Source: Luteitalea sp. | GTDB lineage: Bacteria; Acidobacteriota; Vicinamibacteria; Vicinamibacterales; Vicinamibacteraceae | Length of the DNA: 64,000 nucleotides | Assembly: GCA_009377495.1 (NCBI GenBank) | Contig: WHTZ01000009.1 | Span: forward strand, 56,907-120,906 | Direction: 5' to 3' | Shown: piece by piece, positions 8,779-17,337 of the stretch | How the letters are laid out: each line of letters starts with the position of its first letter | Numbering within the stretch: position 1 is the stretch's first letter | Notes under the pieces: model-generated | The model's input: the letters and a program-made list of their open reading frames with translations, nothing else | What the model was told of the DNA's origin: nothing | The model's database searches: none | Position numbers and translations under genes: made by a program

Positions 8779-9567
8779 TCAAGAGACCCGAAGCTGTTCA
8801 ACGTCGTCGAAGAGGGTGATGTCGGTGCGGAGCGTGGCAAGCGTGCGGAACAGGACGGCGCGGTCGCGCTCGCGGGATAGCGTCCGCGCAAGCGTGCCTC
8901 GGTTCGCGACGTTGACATGCCACTCCTGCCAGTTCTCGGGGATCGACTCGAGATGGCCGTAGCGTGCCAGAACGGCGGCGGTCGACTTCGCGCCCCAGCC
9001 AGGCAGGCCAGGGTACCCATCGGCCGCGTCACCCACCAAGGCGAGATAGTCGGGTATCGAGCCGGGCGGGACGCCGAACTTGGCAATCACCCCGTCCTCG
9101 TCGTACGTGACGCGCGTGCGGCGATTCAGTTGCACGATCCGCGTGCCGCGCACGCTCTGGGCGAGGTCCTTATCCGGCGTGCAGATGATGACCCGCTCCA
9201 CACGCGTGTCGGCAGCCGCGGCCGCCGCAGCGGCTGCCAGCGCATCGTCCGCTTCGAATTCGACCATCGGCCAGACCACGACGCCCGCCACCGATAGTGC
9301 CTCTTCGAGCAGTGGGAATTGCGCCAGCAGATCGGCCGGGACGCCTTCTCCTGTCTTGTACTCGGGCCACAGACGGTTACGGAACGACTCAATGACATGA
9401 TCCGTCGCCACGCCTACATGCGTGGCGCCGGCACTGATCATGCCCTGCACGGAGACGACGACGCCTCGGACCGCTGCGGCTTCGCGACCATCCTGGTCGC
9501 GCGCCGACGGCAGCGCGTAGTAGTGCCGGAACAGCTCGTACGTCCCGTCGATGAGATGAACCTCCAC
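8779..9567 (-). CDS. 5'-3' exonuclease of the FEN / Pol I 5'-nuclease family
   Basis: 262 residues, stand-alone, without a polymerase domain. Metal-binding acidic clusters are in order: DGTYELFRHYY near the N-terminus, FEADDALA, ICTPDKDLAQ and GDAADGYPGLPGWGAKSTA (helix-hairpin-helix). This matches the T5 FEN/Pol I N-terminal nuclease fold that removes RNA or flap 5' ends. GTG at 9567 is chosen because GGAGG lies 6 nt before it; an upstream GTG at 9588 has no such site. Confidence 0.88.
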   Translation of the reverse strand: MEVHLIDGTYELFRHYYALPSARDQDGREAAAVRGVVVSVQGMISAGATHVGVATDHVIESFRNRLWPEYKTGEGVPADLLAQFPLLEEALSVAGVVVWPMVEFEADDALAAAAAAAAADTRVERVIICTPDKDLAQSVRGTRIVQLNRRTRVTYDEDGVIAKFGVPPGSIPDYLALVGDAADGYPGLPGWGAKSTAAVLARYGHLESIPENWQEWHVNVANRGTLARTLSRERDRAVLFRTLATLRTDITLFDDVEQLRVS

Positions 9568-9667
9568 GGCGCGCCTCCGGGTCAACACTAGCGGACCGGC
9601 GACCGTCTAATCAAACCTGACCCGGTTCCTTTTTCCGACCGCTGAGAAATCCGCTGAGAAATCCGAC

Positions 9668-9696
9668 TTGACAGGTCGCCTTTCGGTGCATAGCCT
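9668..9696 (+). promoter_or_regulatory. Sigma-70 promoter for the siderophore receptor
   Basis: TTGACA (perfect -35), 17-nt spacer, TAGCCT. The predicted start near 9703 falls just before the dyad at 9710, a geometry suited to repression. A short tandem (CCGCTGAGAAAT twice) lies immediately upstream, near 9640-9663. Confidence 0.6.
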
Positions 9697-9709
9697 ATCA
9701 AAGGCTCAG

Positions 9710-9726
9710 TTGAGACTGAGTCTCAA
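9710..9726 (+). promoter_or_regulatory. Fur-like operator (perfect 8-1-8 dyad)
   Basis: TTGAGACTGAGTCTCAA is a perfect inverted repeat around one base. Its core resembles TGAGAAT-type Fur boxes of Gram-negative bacteria. It lies downstream of the -10 and 40 nt before a TonB-dependent siderophore receptor, so iron-dependent repression is the likely role. Which protein binds it is inferred. Confidence 0.7.
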
Positions 9727-9765
9727 TATCGAACGGCGTCAGGTCAACTGCCCCGAGGTTCCTCC

Positions 9766-12141
9766 ATGTCGATCGTCTGTCTCCTTCTTACTCTCGTGAT
9801 CCCCGATCTTGCACCCCCGCAGGTTCCGGCACCGGACACGGCGGCGATCAGCGGGCAGGTGACCGACGAGGCTAGCGCCTCTCTGCCTGGCGTGGTCGTC
9901 ACCGTCGACGGCACGTCCAGCGAGACGACGACCGACAGCGACGGCCAATTCCGCATCGACGGGTTGCGGCCAGGCCGGCATGTGATTCGCGCCACGCTTT
10001 CGGGCTTTGCGCCCGCTGAACAGGCCATTGATCTCACGGCCGGCGAGACCAGCTCGCTCGCGCTCACGCTCGGCGAAGGCGCCTACGTCTTCGAGCGCGT
10101 GGTCGTGGTCGAGGACGGTTACGCGGTCCGCCGAAGCGTCACCTCCACACGTACGTCATCGGAGCTTCGCCGCTTGCCCCAGTCCATTCAGGTCATCAAC
10201 AAAGATCTGACGCAAGATCAGGGTGCCGTCTACCTGAACGACGCGCTCAAGAACGCCAGCGGCGTCACGATGTTCAGCGAGTATCTGGACTTCAACTTCC
10301 GGGGCTTTCGCGCGCAAGACGAGTCGGTCAAAGTCGACGGCCTGAATCAGGTGCACGACTTCTTCGTGAAGCCGCGTCTGCTCAACGTCGAGCGCGTGGA
10401 AGTCGTCAAGGGACCTGCGGGCGCGCTCTACGGGCAGTCGAAGCCGGGCGGCTTCGTCAACATCATCACGAAGCAGCCGAGCGCTCAGAGATCCACAACG
10501 GTGACGGGACACCTGGGCTCCTGGGACAAGTCCGAAGCCCAGGTCTCGTCGACTGGTCCGATCCCGACGATTGAGAACCTCTTCTACCTCGTCGACGCCG
10601 CTCGCATTGACAATCAGGGTTTCAGGCGCCACGAGCAGGCGGTGTACACGGGCCTTTCGGGTCTCGTGACCTGGGCGCCAGGCCCCGACACGTCCATCAC
10701 CGTGGGCAGCGACTGGCTGAACGACCTCGCGAGAGGTCATCGCAACCGTGGCATCCCGTTCTACGACCACCAACTGGTCAACGTCCCTGCGAGCTTTACC
10801 GTCAACGAGCCCGACGACCGCGTCGAGATCGACGCCACGACGAGCCGTGCACGTTTCAACCATCATGTCACCGACACTTGGCACATGGACGCCAGCGTCA
10901 GCCACCTGACCAATTCGAGCTTCCAGCAGTACCACGAGCCGATGGGCCTCCAGCCCGACGGGCGTCTGATGCGGCGTGAGTTCCGCGATCAGTACCGTGA
11001 GAAGGAGCAAACCGCGCTCAACGCGAATGTCGCATGGACGCCCACCTGGTCGGGCGTGCAACACAGCCTACTGGCCGGCACCGAGTACACGCTAACCAAC
11101 GGCCTGCTCCGTCAAGGGACGGCGAGCGACTCGAGCCTCGGCGGCCCGGTACCGGACCTCGACATCTACGCACCCGTGTACGGCAGCGAGAGCGCGCCGC
11201 TTCGTTTCGGCTACTACGGCCCGGACGTGGCCGAGGGCATCAACGACCTGTTGATATCTACCGACAACCGCGTACGGGCGGCGGGCGTGTATCTGCAGGA
11301 CCACGCCCAGATCGGCTCGCGTGTCAACCTGCTCCTCGGCATACGCTTCGATCACTTCCGCGATGACACGCGCAGCGGTCCCGCGCGGTCACGAACCGGA
11401 CAGGCCGTGTCGCTTCGCGGAGGCGGCGTCGTGGCACTGACACCACAGTGGTCGGTGTATGGCAGCTACGCCGAAGGCTTCGAGCCGCCATCGGCTTCGC
11501 TGAGCCTCGATCCCGAGCGGTACGGCGGCCCGTTCGACCCGGAGACGAGTTGGTCGGCGGAAGGCGGCGTGAAGGGCTTTCTCTTGGGGGATCGGATCAC
11601 GACGACGCTGGCCGTGTACCACATCACGAAGCACGACATGCTGCTCCGGAGCCCGACGCCCGAGCTGCCGGATCGCTACGCGCCGGTGGGGGCGTTCGAG
11701 AGTCGTGGTGTCGAGCTCGACGTCGCCGGACGCGTGACGCAAGCGTTCAGCGTGTACGCGAACTATTCGCACAGCTTTCGCGCCGAGGTCACGCGCGACG
11801 TCGATCCCGCCAACCTTGGCAAAGCAGCGGAGAACAATCCGCGGGACGCCGCGAATCTCTGGGCACGCTATGACCTGCTCGCGGACGGGCGTTGGCGCGT
11901 CGGCGTCGCGGGCGGCACCACCTATGTCGGCCGCCGGCTGACGTTCGAGCAGGGAGATGTGCTGCCCTCGTACACGAAAGCTGACGCCGCGCTCTTTGTC
12001 GACGTCGGTCGTTTGGGCCTCGCCCTGAACGTGTTCAACCTGACCGACGAGCGGTACTTCACCGGCGGCTACGGCGGCCGGATTGGAGGCTTCCTCGGCG
12101 CGCCACGGAGTTACGAGCTCCGCGCGACGTATCGATTCTGA
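9766..12141 (+). CDS. TonB-dependent siderophore receptor with N-terminal carboxypeptidase-regulatory-like domain
   Basis: 791 residues. A hydrophobic leader without basic residues (MSIVCLLLTLVIPDL) is followed by a CarboxypepD-regulatory-like beta domain (about 28-105). A plug domain (LRRLPQSIQVINKDL to GALYGQSKPGGFVNIITKQP) and a 22-strand type barrel ending in an aromatic residue (ELRATYRF) complete it. The plug signature is of the ferric-siderophore class (FhuA/FpvA-like). It takes up ferric chelates across the outer membrane using TonB energy. It sits behind a Fur-like operator and 5 nt before a PepSY reductase-type gene, forming an iron-uptake operon. Confidence 0.93.
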   Translation: MSIVCLLLTLVIPDLAPPQVPAPDTAAISGQVTDEASASLPGVVVTVDGTSSETTTDSDGQFRIDGLRPGRHVIRATLSGFAPAEQAIDLTAGETSSLALTLGEGAYVFERVVVVEDGYAVRRSVTSTRTSSELRRLPQSIQVINKDLTQDQGAVYLNDALKNASGVTMFSEYLDFNFRGFRAQDESVKVDGLNQVHDFFVKPRLLNVERVEVVKGPAGALYGQSKPGGFVNIITKQPSAQRSTTVTGHLGSWDKSEAQVSSTGPIPTIENLFYLVDAARIDNQGFRRHEQAVYTGLSGLVTWAPGPDTSITVGSDWLNDLARGHRNRGIPFYDHQLVNVPASFTVNEPDDRVEIDATTSRARFNHHVTDTWHMDASVSHLTNSSFQQYHEPMGLQPDGRLMRREFRDQYREKEQTALNANVAWTPTWSGVQHSLLAGTEYTLTNGLLRQGTASDSSLGGPVPDLDIYAPVYGSESAPLRFGYYGPDVAEGINDLLISTDNRVRAAGVYLQDHAQIGSRVNLLLGIRFDHFRDDTRSGPARSRTGQAVSLRGGGVVALTPQWSVYGSYAEGFEPPSASLSLDPERYGGPFDPETSWSAEGGVKGFLLGDRITTTLAVYHITKHDMLLRSPTPELPDRYAPVGAFESRGVELDVAGRVTQAFSVYANYSHSFRAEVTRDVDPANLGKAAENNPRDAANLWARYDLLADGRWRVGVAGGTTYVGRRLTFEQGDVLPSYTKADAALFVDVGRLGLALNVFNLTDERYFTGGYGGRIGGFLGAPRSYELRATYRF

Positions 12142-12146
12142 CGCTC

Positions 12147-13625
12147 ATGCCGCGGCGGGCCACGTTCTTCCGGCTACACTCCTGGCTTGGCGTCATCACT
12201 GGCGCCTTTCTCCTCCTCGTCTGCTGGAGCGGCTCAATCGTCGTCTTCAACGACGAGATCGCATGGCTCGTCACGCCGGAGGTCAGAGCCGATCCCGCTC
12301 GCGGCGTCCGTCCGATTGACGAGGTCGTGGCAGCCGTACGGGCCCACTATCCCGAACAGCAGATCGCCATTAATCTGCAAGTGGGTCCCAACTGGGCGCA
12401 CACCGCCTACGTCCAAGACCTCTCGCCACGTCGGTTCCTCTTCATCGATCCGGCGACAGCCGAGGTGCGCCGCGACGACGCGATGCAAGGCTATACGTGG
12501 AACGTCAGTTATTTCCTTCGACAGCTCCATGTGCGTCTGCTGATGGGACTCTGGGGACGCGTCTTCGTTGGCCTGCTCGGCGTGACGCTCCTCCTGTCCA
12601 TCGTGACCAGCCTCTGGATCTATCGCGAATGGCTCCGGTCTCTGTTCCGGCTCCGTCGCGATGCTGCACGCCGCATCTTCCACATGGATCTGCACAAGGC
12701 CGTCGGGTTGTGGGCGCTCGCATTCAACGTGGTGTTCGCCGTGACGGGTGCGGTACTTGGGCTGGAAAATCTCTACTACCAGGTGTGGTCCCGAGCCGCA
12801 CAGGAACCGCCGCGGGCCGCGGCGGCAGGTGGGTTTATCGCAAGCGCTGGTCGAAGCATCTCGCCGGGCCAAATGGTAGCAGCGCTGGCCAGCCTCGATC
12901 CCGCGTTCATATCACGCGTCCTCGAGATCCCGCGTCCGGGCGATTCTGGGCCGATCGTGATCCGCGGCGACCATCGCAACGCGCTGATTGCGAAGAACGC
13001 AAGCTCGTACTCCGTTGACCCGACATCAGGCACTACCGTCGGCTCCATGGACGCCCGGCGGGCGCGCTGGGGTACGACTCTCTACAATGCAATGGACCCG
13101 CTGCACTTCGGATATTTCGGCGAGGGCTGGGGACTGGTAGCAGGATACCTTGTCAAGGTTATCTGGTTCCTGGCGGGTCTCACGCCGGGCGTGCTCAGCC
13201 TGACCGGAGGCATGATGTGGCTTCTGCGGCGGCGACGCGCTCGCGCGGCTGCCGCCGCGGCGAGGTATCGGGCAGCGGATGGCCGTGTCCCGCCACACGA
13301 TACCGGAGACGAAGCACGAGCGGCACAATTCGCGGCACGACATGGCTTCGCCCTCGGCCTCCTGGCGTTCTTCATCGTCGGGTACTGCCTTCAGGCAACA
13401 ATCTGGCAGCGCGGCTGGGTCTTGAACGAGGTCATGTGGCAGCACTGGATGGTCAAGCCGATCTGTCTGACGATGGTCTGTTTTCCCGTCACGGCGGCCG
13501 CAATCTGGCTCGGACGCATCAGCGTCAACCCGACTGGAGCCACCCCGCGCGCTCGGACGCTCGGCTTGCTCGGCGCCGTGCCGTCCGGCTTGCTGTACCT
13601 CGCCGCAACCGCAGTACTAAATTGA
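12147..13625 (+). CDS. PepSY-associated transmembrane protein (PiuB-like, probable siderophore-iron reductase)
   Basis: 492 residues. The opening FFRLHSWLGVITGAFLLLVCWSGS is typical of PepSY_TM proteins, with haem-ligand-type histidines in LH and HMDLHKAVGLW. Roughly five membrane helices flank a periplasmic PepSY loop. Family members next to siderophore receptors are thought to reduce ferric siderophores in the periplasm. The gene follows the receptor stop by 5 nt and is probably co-transcribed and iron-regulated with it. Confidence 0.85.
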   Translation: MPRRATFFRLHSWLGVITGAFLLLVCWSGSIVVFNDEIAWLVTPEVRADPARGVRPIDEVVAAVRAHYPEQQIAINLQVGPNWAHTAYVQDLSPRRFLFIDPATAEVRRDDAMQGYTWNVSYFLRQLHVRLLMGLWGRVFVGLLGVTLLLSIVTSLWIYREWLRSLFRLRRDAARRIFHMDLHKAVGLWALAFNVVFAVTGAVLGLENLYYQVWSRAAQEPPRAAAAGGFIASAGRSISPGQMVAALASLDPAFISRVLEIPRPGDSGPIVIRGDHRNALIAKNASSYSVDPTSGTTVGSMDARRARWGTTLYNAMDPLHFGYFGEGWGLVAGYLVKVIWFLAGLTPGVLSLTGGMMWLLRRRRARAAAAAARYRAADGRVPPHDTGDEARAAQFAARHGFALGLLAFFIVGYCLQATIWQRGWVLNEVMWQHWMVKPICLTMVCFPVTAAAIWLGRISVNPTGATPRARTLGLLGAVPSGLLYLAATAVLN

Positions 13626-13628
13626 CAG

Positions 13629-16322
13629 CTATTCCTCGCGCAGCACGTCGATCGGTTCCACGCCTGCGGCGCGGTGGGCCGGGATCCAACTGGCTAGGAG
13701 GGCGCTCGCGCCGAGGACGAATGCGGCGGACGCGAAGGTCAATGGATCGAGCGGGCTGACTTCGAAGAGGAGGCTCCCGAGCACCCAGGTCAGCGCCACC
13801 GAGACCACGAGGCCGATCACGATGCCGGACGCCGCGAGCGTGGCCCCATGGCCAAGCACGAGTCGTCGGACGTCGGACGCGCGTGCACCGAGCGCCATGC
13901 GCACGCCGAGCTCCCGCCTTCGCTGCCTTACGGAGTAGGAAAGCACGCCGAAAAGGCCGAGGGCAGCGAGTGCCAGCGCCGCCGCGGCGAAGCTGGCGAG
14001 CACGACGGTCGTAAAGCGCCGCTGGGCCGTGCCGCGGCCCACGGACGCGGCTAGGCTCGCCGGTTGATACAGCACGAGCCGCGGATCGAGCGCGGCGAGC
14101 TCGCGGCGAGCGGCCGGGATGAGCGTCTCCGGCGCCACCGCGGCGGCCACCGTGTACGTCAGAGCCCAGTTCCGGTTGGCGGCGACAGCGAATTGCCGGT
14201 GCGGATGAAACACGTAGCGCGTAACCGTTCCTTCAGGGTCGATCGCCACATCACCCGCCACGCCGATAACCTCCGCGGGGTCGCCCCCGATCTCGACGCG
14301 TTGCCCGACGGGATCCGTTCCCGGAAACAGGCGCTCGGCAAGCGCACGGCTCACCACGACGCGGCGCGGGGCATCGGCATCGTCGCGATCATCGAAGGAA
14401 CGCCCTTCGAGGACCGGGATGGCGAGCGCCTCGAAGTAGTCACCCGCAACCACGCGGTGCTGAGCGCCCGTCGACTCGTCTTCTGTGCCCGCGAGCGGTC
14501 CGGTGCCCGCGCGCGTGGGCCAGCCGTGGTACGAACCCGTCGCAGGCAGCTTCGAAACGGCGCCCACCTTCTGGACGCCAGGCAAACGCTCGAGGCGCCG
14601 GGCCAACTCCTCGTGGAAGCGCGCCCGATTCTGGGCGTCGTAGCGCGCCGCCGGCAGGTGCACCTCAAAGGTCAGGACATCGTCCGTCCGAACGCCGAGG
14701 TCCACCTGCTGCAAGCGGTAGAGGCTCGCCATGAACAGCCCGGAGCCAACCAGCAGCACGAGCGCCAACGCGACCTGCGTGACGACGAGGCCCGCACGCG
14801 CCCGACCCGATCTTCGGCCAGCCGTGCTCAGACGCGACCACTCGCGCAACGCATCGCCGGGCGCAGCCCGCGAGGCGCCGAGCGTCGGCGCCGAACCGGC
14901 AAGGAGTGCGCTCAGAAGGGTCACCGCGGTCGCGAAAACGAGGACCCGCGTGTCGAAAGAGACGCTGTCGACCCGCGGGATGGAGGCGGAACCAAGCGAA
15001 ACGAGCGCGGCCGTGCCGCTCTTGGCGACGACCAGACCTGCCGCGCCACCCGCGACGGCGAGCAGGAGGCTCTCAGTCAGGAGCTGCCGCACGATGCGAC
15101 CCCCGCCGGAGCCGAGTGCCAAACGAACCGCGAGCTCCCGGCGGCGGGTCGTGCCCCGCACGAACAGGAGGTTCGAGATGTTCACGCACACCAGCAGCAG
15201 CACGAAACCGACCGCACCGAGTAGCACCTGGAGGGTTCGGCTCGCCGAACCGACAAGGTCTTCCTGAAGCGGGAGAATTTGAGCGTGCTCTTCATCCGCC
15301 TGCCTCGCATAGCGCTCGGCCAATGCGCGATCGAGCGTGGCGAGCTCCGCTCTGGCGGTCTGGATCGGCGTGCCGCTGCGAAGCCGCCCGAGGACGGTCA
15401 GATAGTGGTTCCCCGGGTTGTTCGACCCACCCGGACGCAGGTTCAGCGGCAACCATGCATCCACCTGTCCGATGACCGGGTCTGAGAAACCGGGCGGCAT
15501 GACGCCGATGACCGTGCGAAGGGCGCCGCTCAAGCGCAACGTCTGCCCCAGGATGCTTGGATCGCCGTCGAACTGACGCCGCCAGAGGCGGTCGCTCAGG
15601 ATCACGATCGGTGATTGGCTCTCCTCGTTCTGTCGGTCGTCGCTCATCACGGGCGGTACCTCGGTCTCCTCGTCCCGCCGGAACGCGCGGCCACGTACGG
15701 GCTGCGTTCGGAGCACATCGAAGTAGCTCGCGCTCGTGTACAGCACTCGAATTCGCTCGGCGCCCTCGTCCATCTCGAGGTCGGCGCCCGTCTCGCGGTA
15801 GGTATAGACTGCGGCCAGATCCTCGAAGGAGGCGATCTGATCCCGATAGTGGCCGAAATGCACGCCGGTCACGAACTCGAGATCGTCGGGGTCATCGGTA
15901 TCGACCTGGTAGAGACGGATGAGCCGACCGGGCTCCTCGTACGGCAATGGCTCGAGGAGGACGCTGCTGACGACGCTGAAGATGGCGGTGCTCGCTCCGA
16001 TGCCGAGGGCAAACGTGAGCACGACGGCCGTCGTGAAGCCGGGACCTTTCCGCAACGTGCGGGCGGCGTAGCGAAGATCGGTCCAGAGGTCTTCCAACCA
16101 AGGCAGCCCGCGCTGGTCGCGCAGGGCGTCCATCGCCTGCGGGATGCTGCCGGCCCGCCGCCGGGCCGCCCGTCGCGCATCGTCGGGCGAGTAGCCCTGT
16201 CGTCGTGCCTCGTCGGTGGCCAGCTCCAAATGCAGGCGTAGCTCTTCTTCCAACTCGCGATCCCGCCGACGCCTCCGGAGCGTGCTCCAGAGGCGACTCC
16301 CCCATTCGCGGAGCCCGGACAT
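13629..16322 (-). CDS. ADOP-family duplicated FtsX/MacB permease (copy 1)
   Basis: 897 residues. The short N-terminal region (RRRRDRELEEELRLHLELATDEARRQGYSPDDARRAA in outline) precedes two MacB-periplasmic-core plus FtsX units: helix one at about 80-105 (FTTAVVLTFALGIGASTAIF) and three-helix FtsX bundles near 390-500 and 780-890. This is the layout of acidobacterial duplicated orphan permeases, which lack their own ATPase gene. ATG 16322 is chosen; a start further upstream would overlap PadR. The gene lies 14 nt downstream of padR, so the two form an operon. It ends 3 nt from the PepSY gene stop (convergent). Confidence 0.9.
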   Translation of the reverse strand: MSGLREWGSRLWSTLRRRRRDRELEEELRLHLELATDEARRQGYSPDDARRAARRRAGSIPQAMDALRDQRGLPWLEDLWTDLRYAARTLRKGPGFTTAVVLTFALGIGASTAIFSVVSSVLLEPLPYEEPGRLIRLYQVDTDDPDDLEFVTGVHFGHYRDQIASFEDLAAVYTYRETGADLEMDEGAERIRVLYTSASYFDVLRTQPVRGRAFRRDEETEVPPVMSDDRQNEESQSPIVILSDRLWRRQFDGDPSILGQTLRLSGALRTVIGVMPPGFSDPVIGQVDAWLPLNLRPGGSNNPGNHYLTVLGRLRSGTPIQTARAELATLDRALAERYARQADEEHAQILPLQEDLVGSASRTLQVLLGAVGFVLLLVCVNISNLLFVRGTTRRRELAVRLALGSGGGRIVRQLLTESLLLAVAGGAAGLVVAKSGTAALVSLGSASIPRVDSVSFDTRVLVFATAVTLLSALLAGSAPTLGASRAAPGDALREWSRLSTAGRRSGRARAGLVVTQVALALVLLVGSGLFMASLYRLQQVDLGVRTDDVLTFEVHLPAARYDAQNRARFHEELARRLERLPGVQKVGAVSKLPATGSYHGWPTRAGTGPLAGTEDESTGAQHRVVAGDYFEALAIPVLEGRSFDDRDDADAPRRVVVSRALAERLFPGTDPVGQRVEIGGDPAEVIGVAGDVAIDPEGTVTRYVFHPHRQFAVAANRNWALTYTVAAAVAPETLIPAARRELAALDPRLVLYQPASLAASVGRGTAQRRFTTVVLASFAAAALALAALGLFGVLSYSVRQRRRELGVRMALGARASDVRRLVLGHGATLAASGIVIGLVVSVALTWVLGSLLFEVSPLDPLTFASAAFVLGASALLASWIPAHRAAGVEPIDVLREE

Positions 16323-16336
16323 TGGCTTTCCCTGTA

Positions 16337-16684
16337 CTATTCCTGCCCGCGCAGGAGCGTCTGCATGATGCCAGCCATGCGATCCCACTCGGCCTTCTCA
16401 GTCGTGAGCTGCCTCCGTCCTGCCGCCGTGAGCTCATAGAAGCGCGCCTTCCGGTTGTTCTCCGTGACGCCCCACTTCGCGCGCACGAGGTTCCGTTGCT
16501 CGAGGCGCATCAAGCCGGGGTACAGCGTGCCCATATTGAGCTGGAGGGCGCCGCGGGAGACCTGCTCCAGGCGTGCAGCAATCGCATAGCCGTGCCGCGG
16601 TCCGAGCGTGTCGAGCGTCTGCAGGATCATGAGATCGAGCGTGCCCTGCAGGACGTCGGTCTTGGTGCGTCCTCTATTAGGCAT
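16337..16684 (-). CDS. PadR-family transcriptional regulator (copy 1)
   Basis: 115 residues with the PadR winged helix (VLQGTLDLMILQTLDTLGPRHGYAIA, then LNMGTLYPGLMRLEQRNLV) and the conserved basic wing end (ENNRKARFYELTAAGRRQL). PadR proteins usually repress efflux or stress genes next to them. It is first in the operon with the ADOP permease. Its start codon is only about 8 nt after a good -10 box, suggesting a leaderless message. Confidence 0.93.
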   Translation of the reverse strand: MPNRGRTKTDVLQGTLDLMILQTLDTLGPRHGYAIAARLEQVSRGALQLNMGTLYPGLMRLEQRNLVRAKWGVTENNRKARFYELTAAGRRQLTTEKAEWDRMAGIMQTLLRGQE

Positions 16685-16692
16685 ACGAACGG

Positions 16693-16722
16693 ACTATACC
16701 CTCGATTCTATTAGAGTGTCAA
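16693..16722 (-). promoter_or_regulatory. Promoter of padR copy 1, probably leaderless
   Basis: On the minus strand TTGACA, an 18-nt spacer and TATAGT are followed 8 nt later by the ATG at 16684. The predicted +1 is at or next to the A of the start codon, leaving no room for a ribosome-binding site. Confidence 0.6.
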
Positions 16723-16736
16723 ATAGGGCCACTCAA

Positions 16737-17258
16737 TCAGTCGGGGGCCTTCATCGACCAGTGGTGGAAGGGCGAGGCAAGCGGGATACCAGATCCCAAG
16801 TGAACCGTCTCGATGATAGCCTCCCAGGTTGGTAACGCCCACGAGGCATCGTCGTCCCAGTAGAAGTAGCGCACCTGCCCCGTGACGCGGCCGTTGGTGC
16901 ACAGATACCAGCGGCAGTGGGCCGTCCGTACCTCGTCGCCTCGATGCTCGTCGGCCGCCTCGTAGACATCTTCCACCCAGGTGTAGCGCAGGTCTCCACG
17001 GCTCCCGCTCTCGGGACCGCGCACGAGCTTCAGCCCGTCGGCCGTAACCGACATCAAGAAACGTTCGACGGTCAGGCCGTCCGGGAGTCCCGTGGGCCAG
17101 CACACAACGTCGAGCTGAATGGAGTCGTTCGGGTCCTTGACGATGATCGCCCCAACCTGCCGATCCCACTCGGGCTGAACCTCCCAGTTCTCCGGCAGCC
17201 CAACCTCGAGCGCCCCGCGGTCGAGTATCAGATAGCGGGTGATGTCGATTCCATCCAT
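16737..17258 (-). CDS. Hypothetical protein
   Basis: 173 residues if begun at ATG 17258; a TTG 36 nt upstream would extend it. No signal peptide or membrane segment. It looks like a soluble alpha/beta protein with an Asp/Glu-rich C-terminal half and several tryptophans (RYFYWDDDASWALPTWE). A leading GLPENWEV-type segment recalls small ligand-binding folds of the PsbP/DcrB sort, but the match is too vague for a call. It stands alone between padR and the beta-lactamase-like gene. Confidence 0.6.
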   Translation of the reverse strand: MDGIDITRYLILDRGALEVGLPENWEVQPEWDRQVGAIIVKDPNDSIQLDVVCWPTGLPDGLTVERFLMSVTADGLKLVRGPESGSRGDLRYTWVEDVYEAADEHRGDEVRTAHCRWYLCTNGRVTGQVRYFYWDDDASWALPTWEAIIETVHLGSGIPLASPFHHWSMKAPD

Positions 17259-17337
17259 CCTTTGGAGCTTGTCTATATAGTAACTGCCAGTCAACCTGGC
17301 CAGCCGTCAATGCCGCGGCCACACCGCGAGGAGAGTG

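Noticed and set aside
10156..11064. A 302-codon frame antisense to the siderophore receptor
   Set aside because: Shadow of the receptor gene; low-complexity composition without domain features.
14064..15224. A 386-codon open frame antisense to ADOP copy 1
   Set aside because: It has no motif, and the minus-strand permease explains the region fully.
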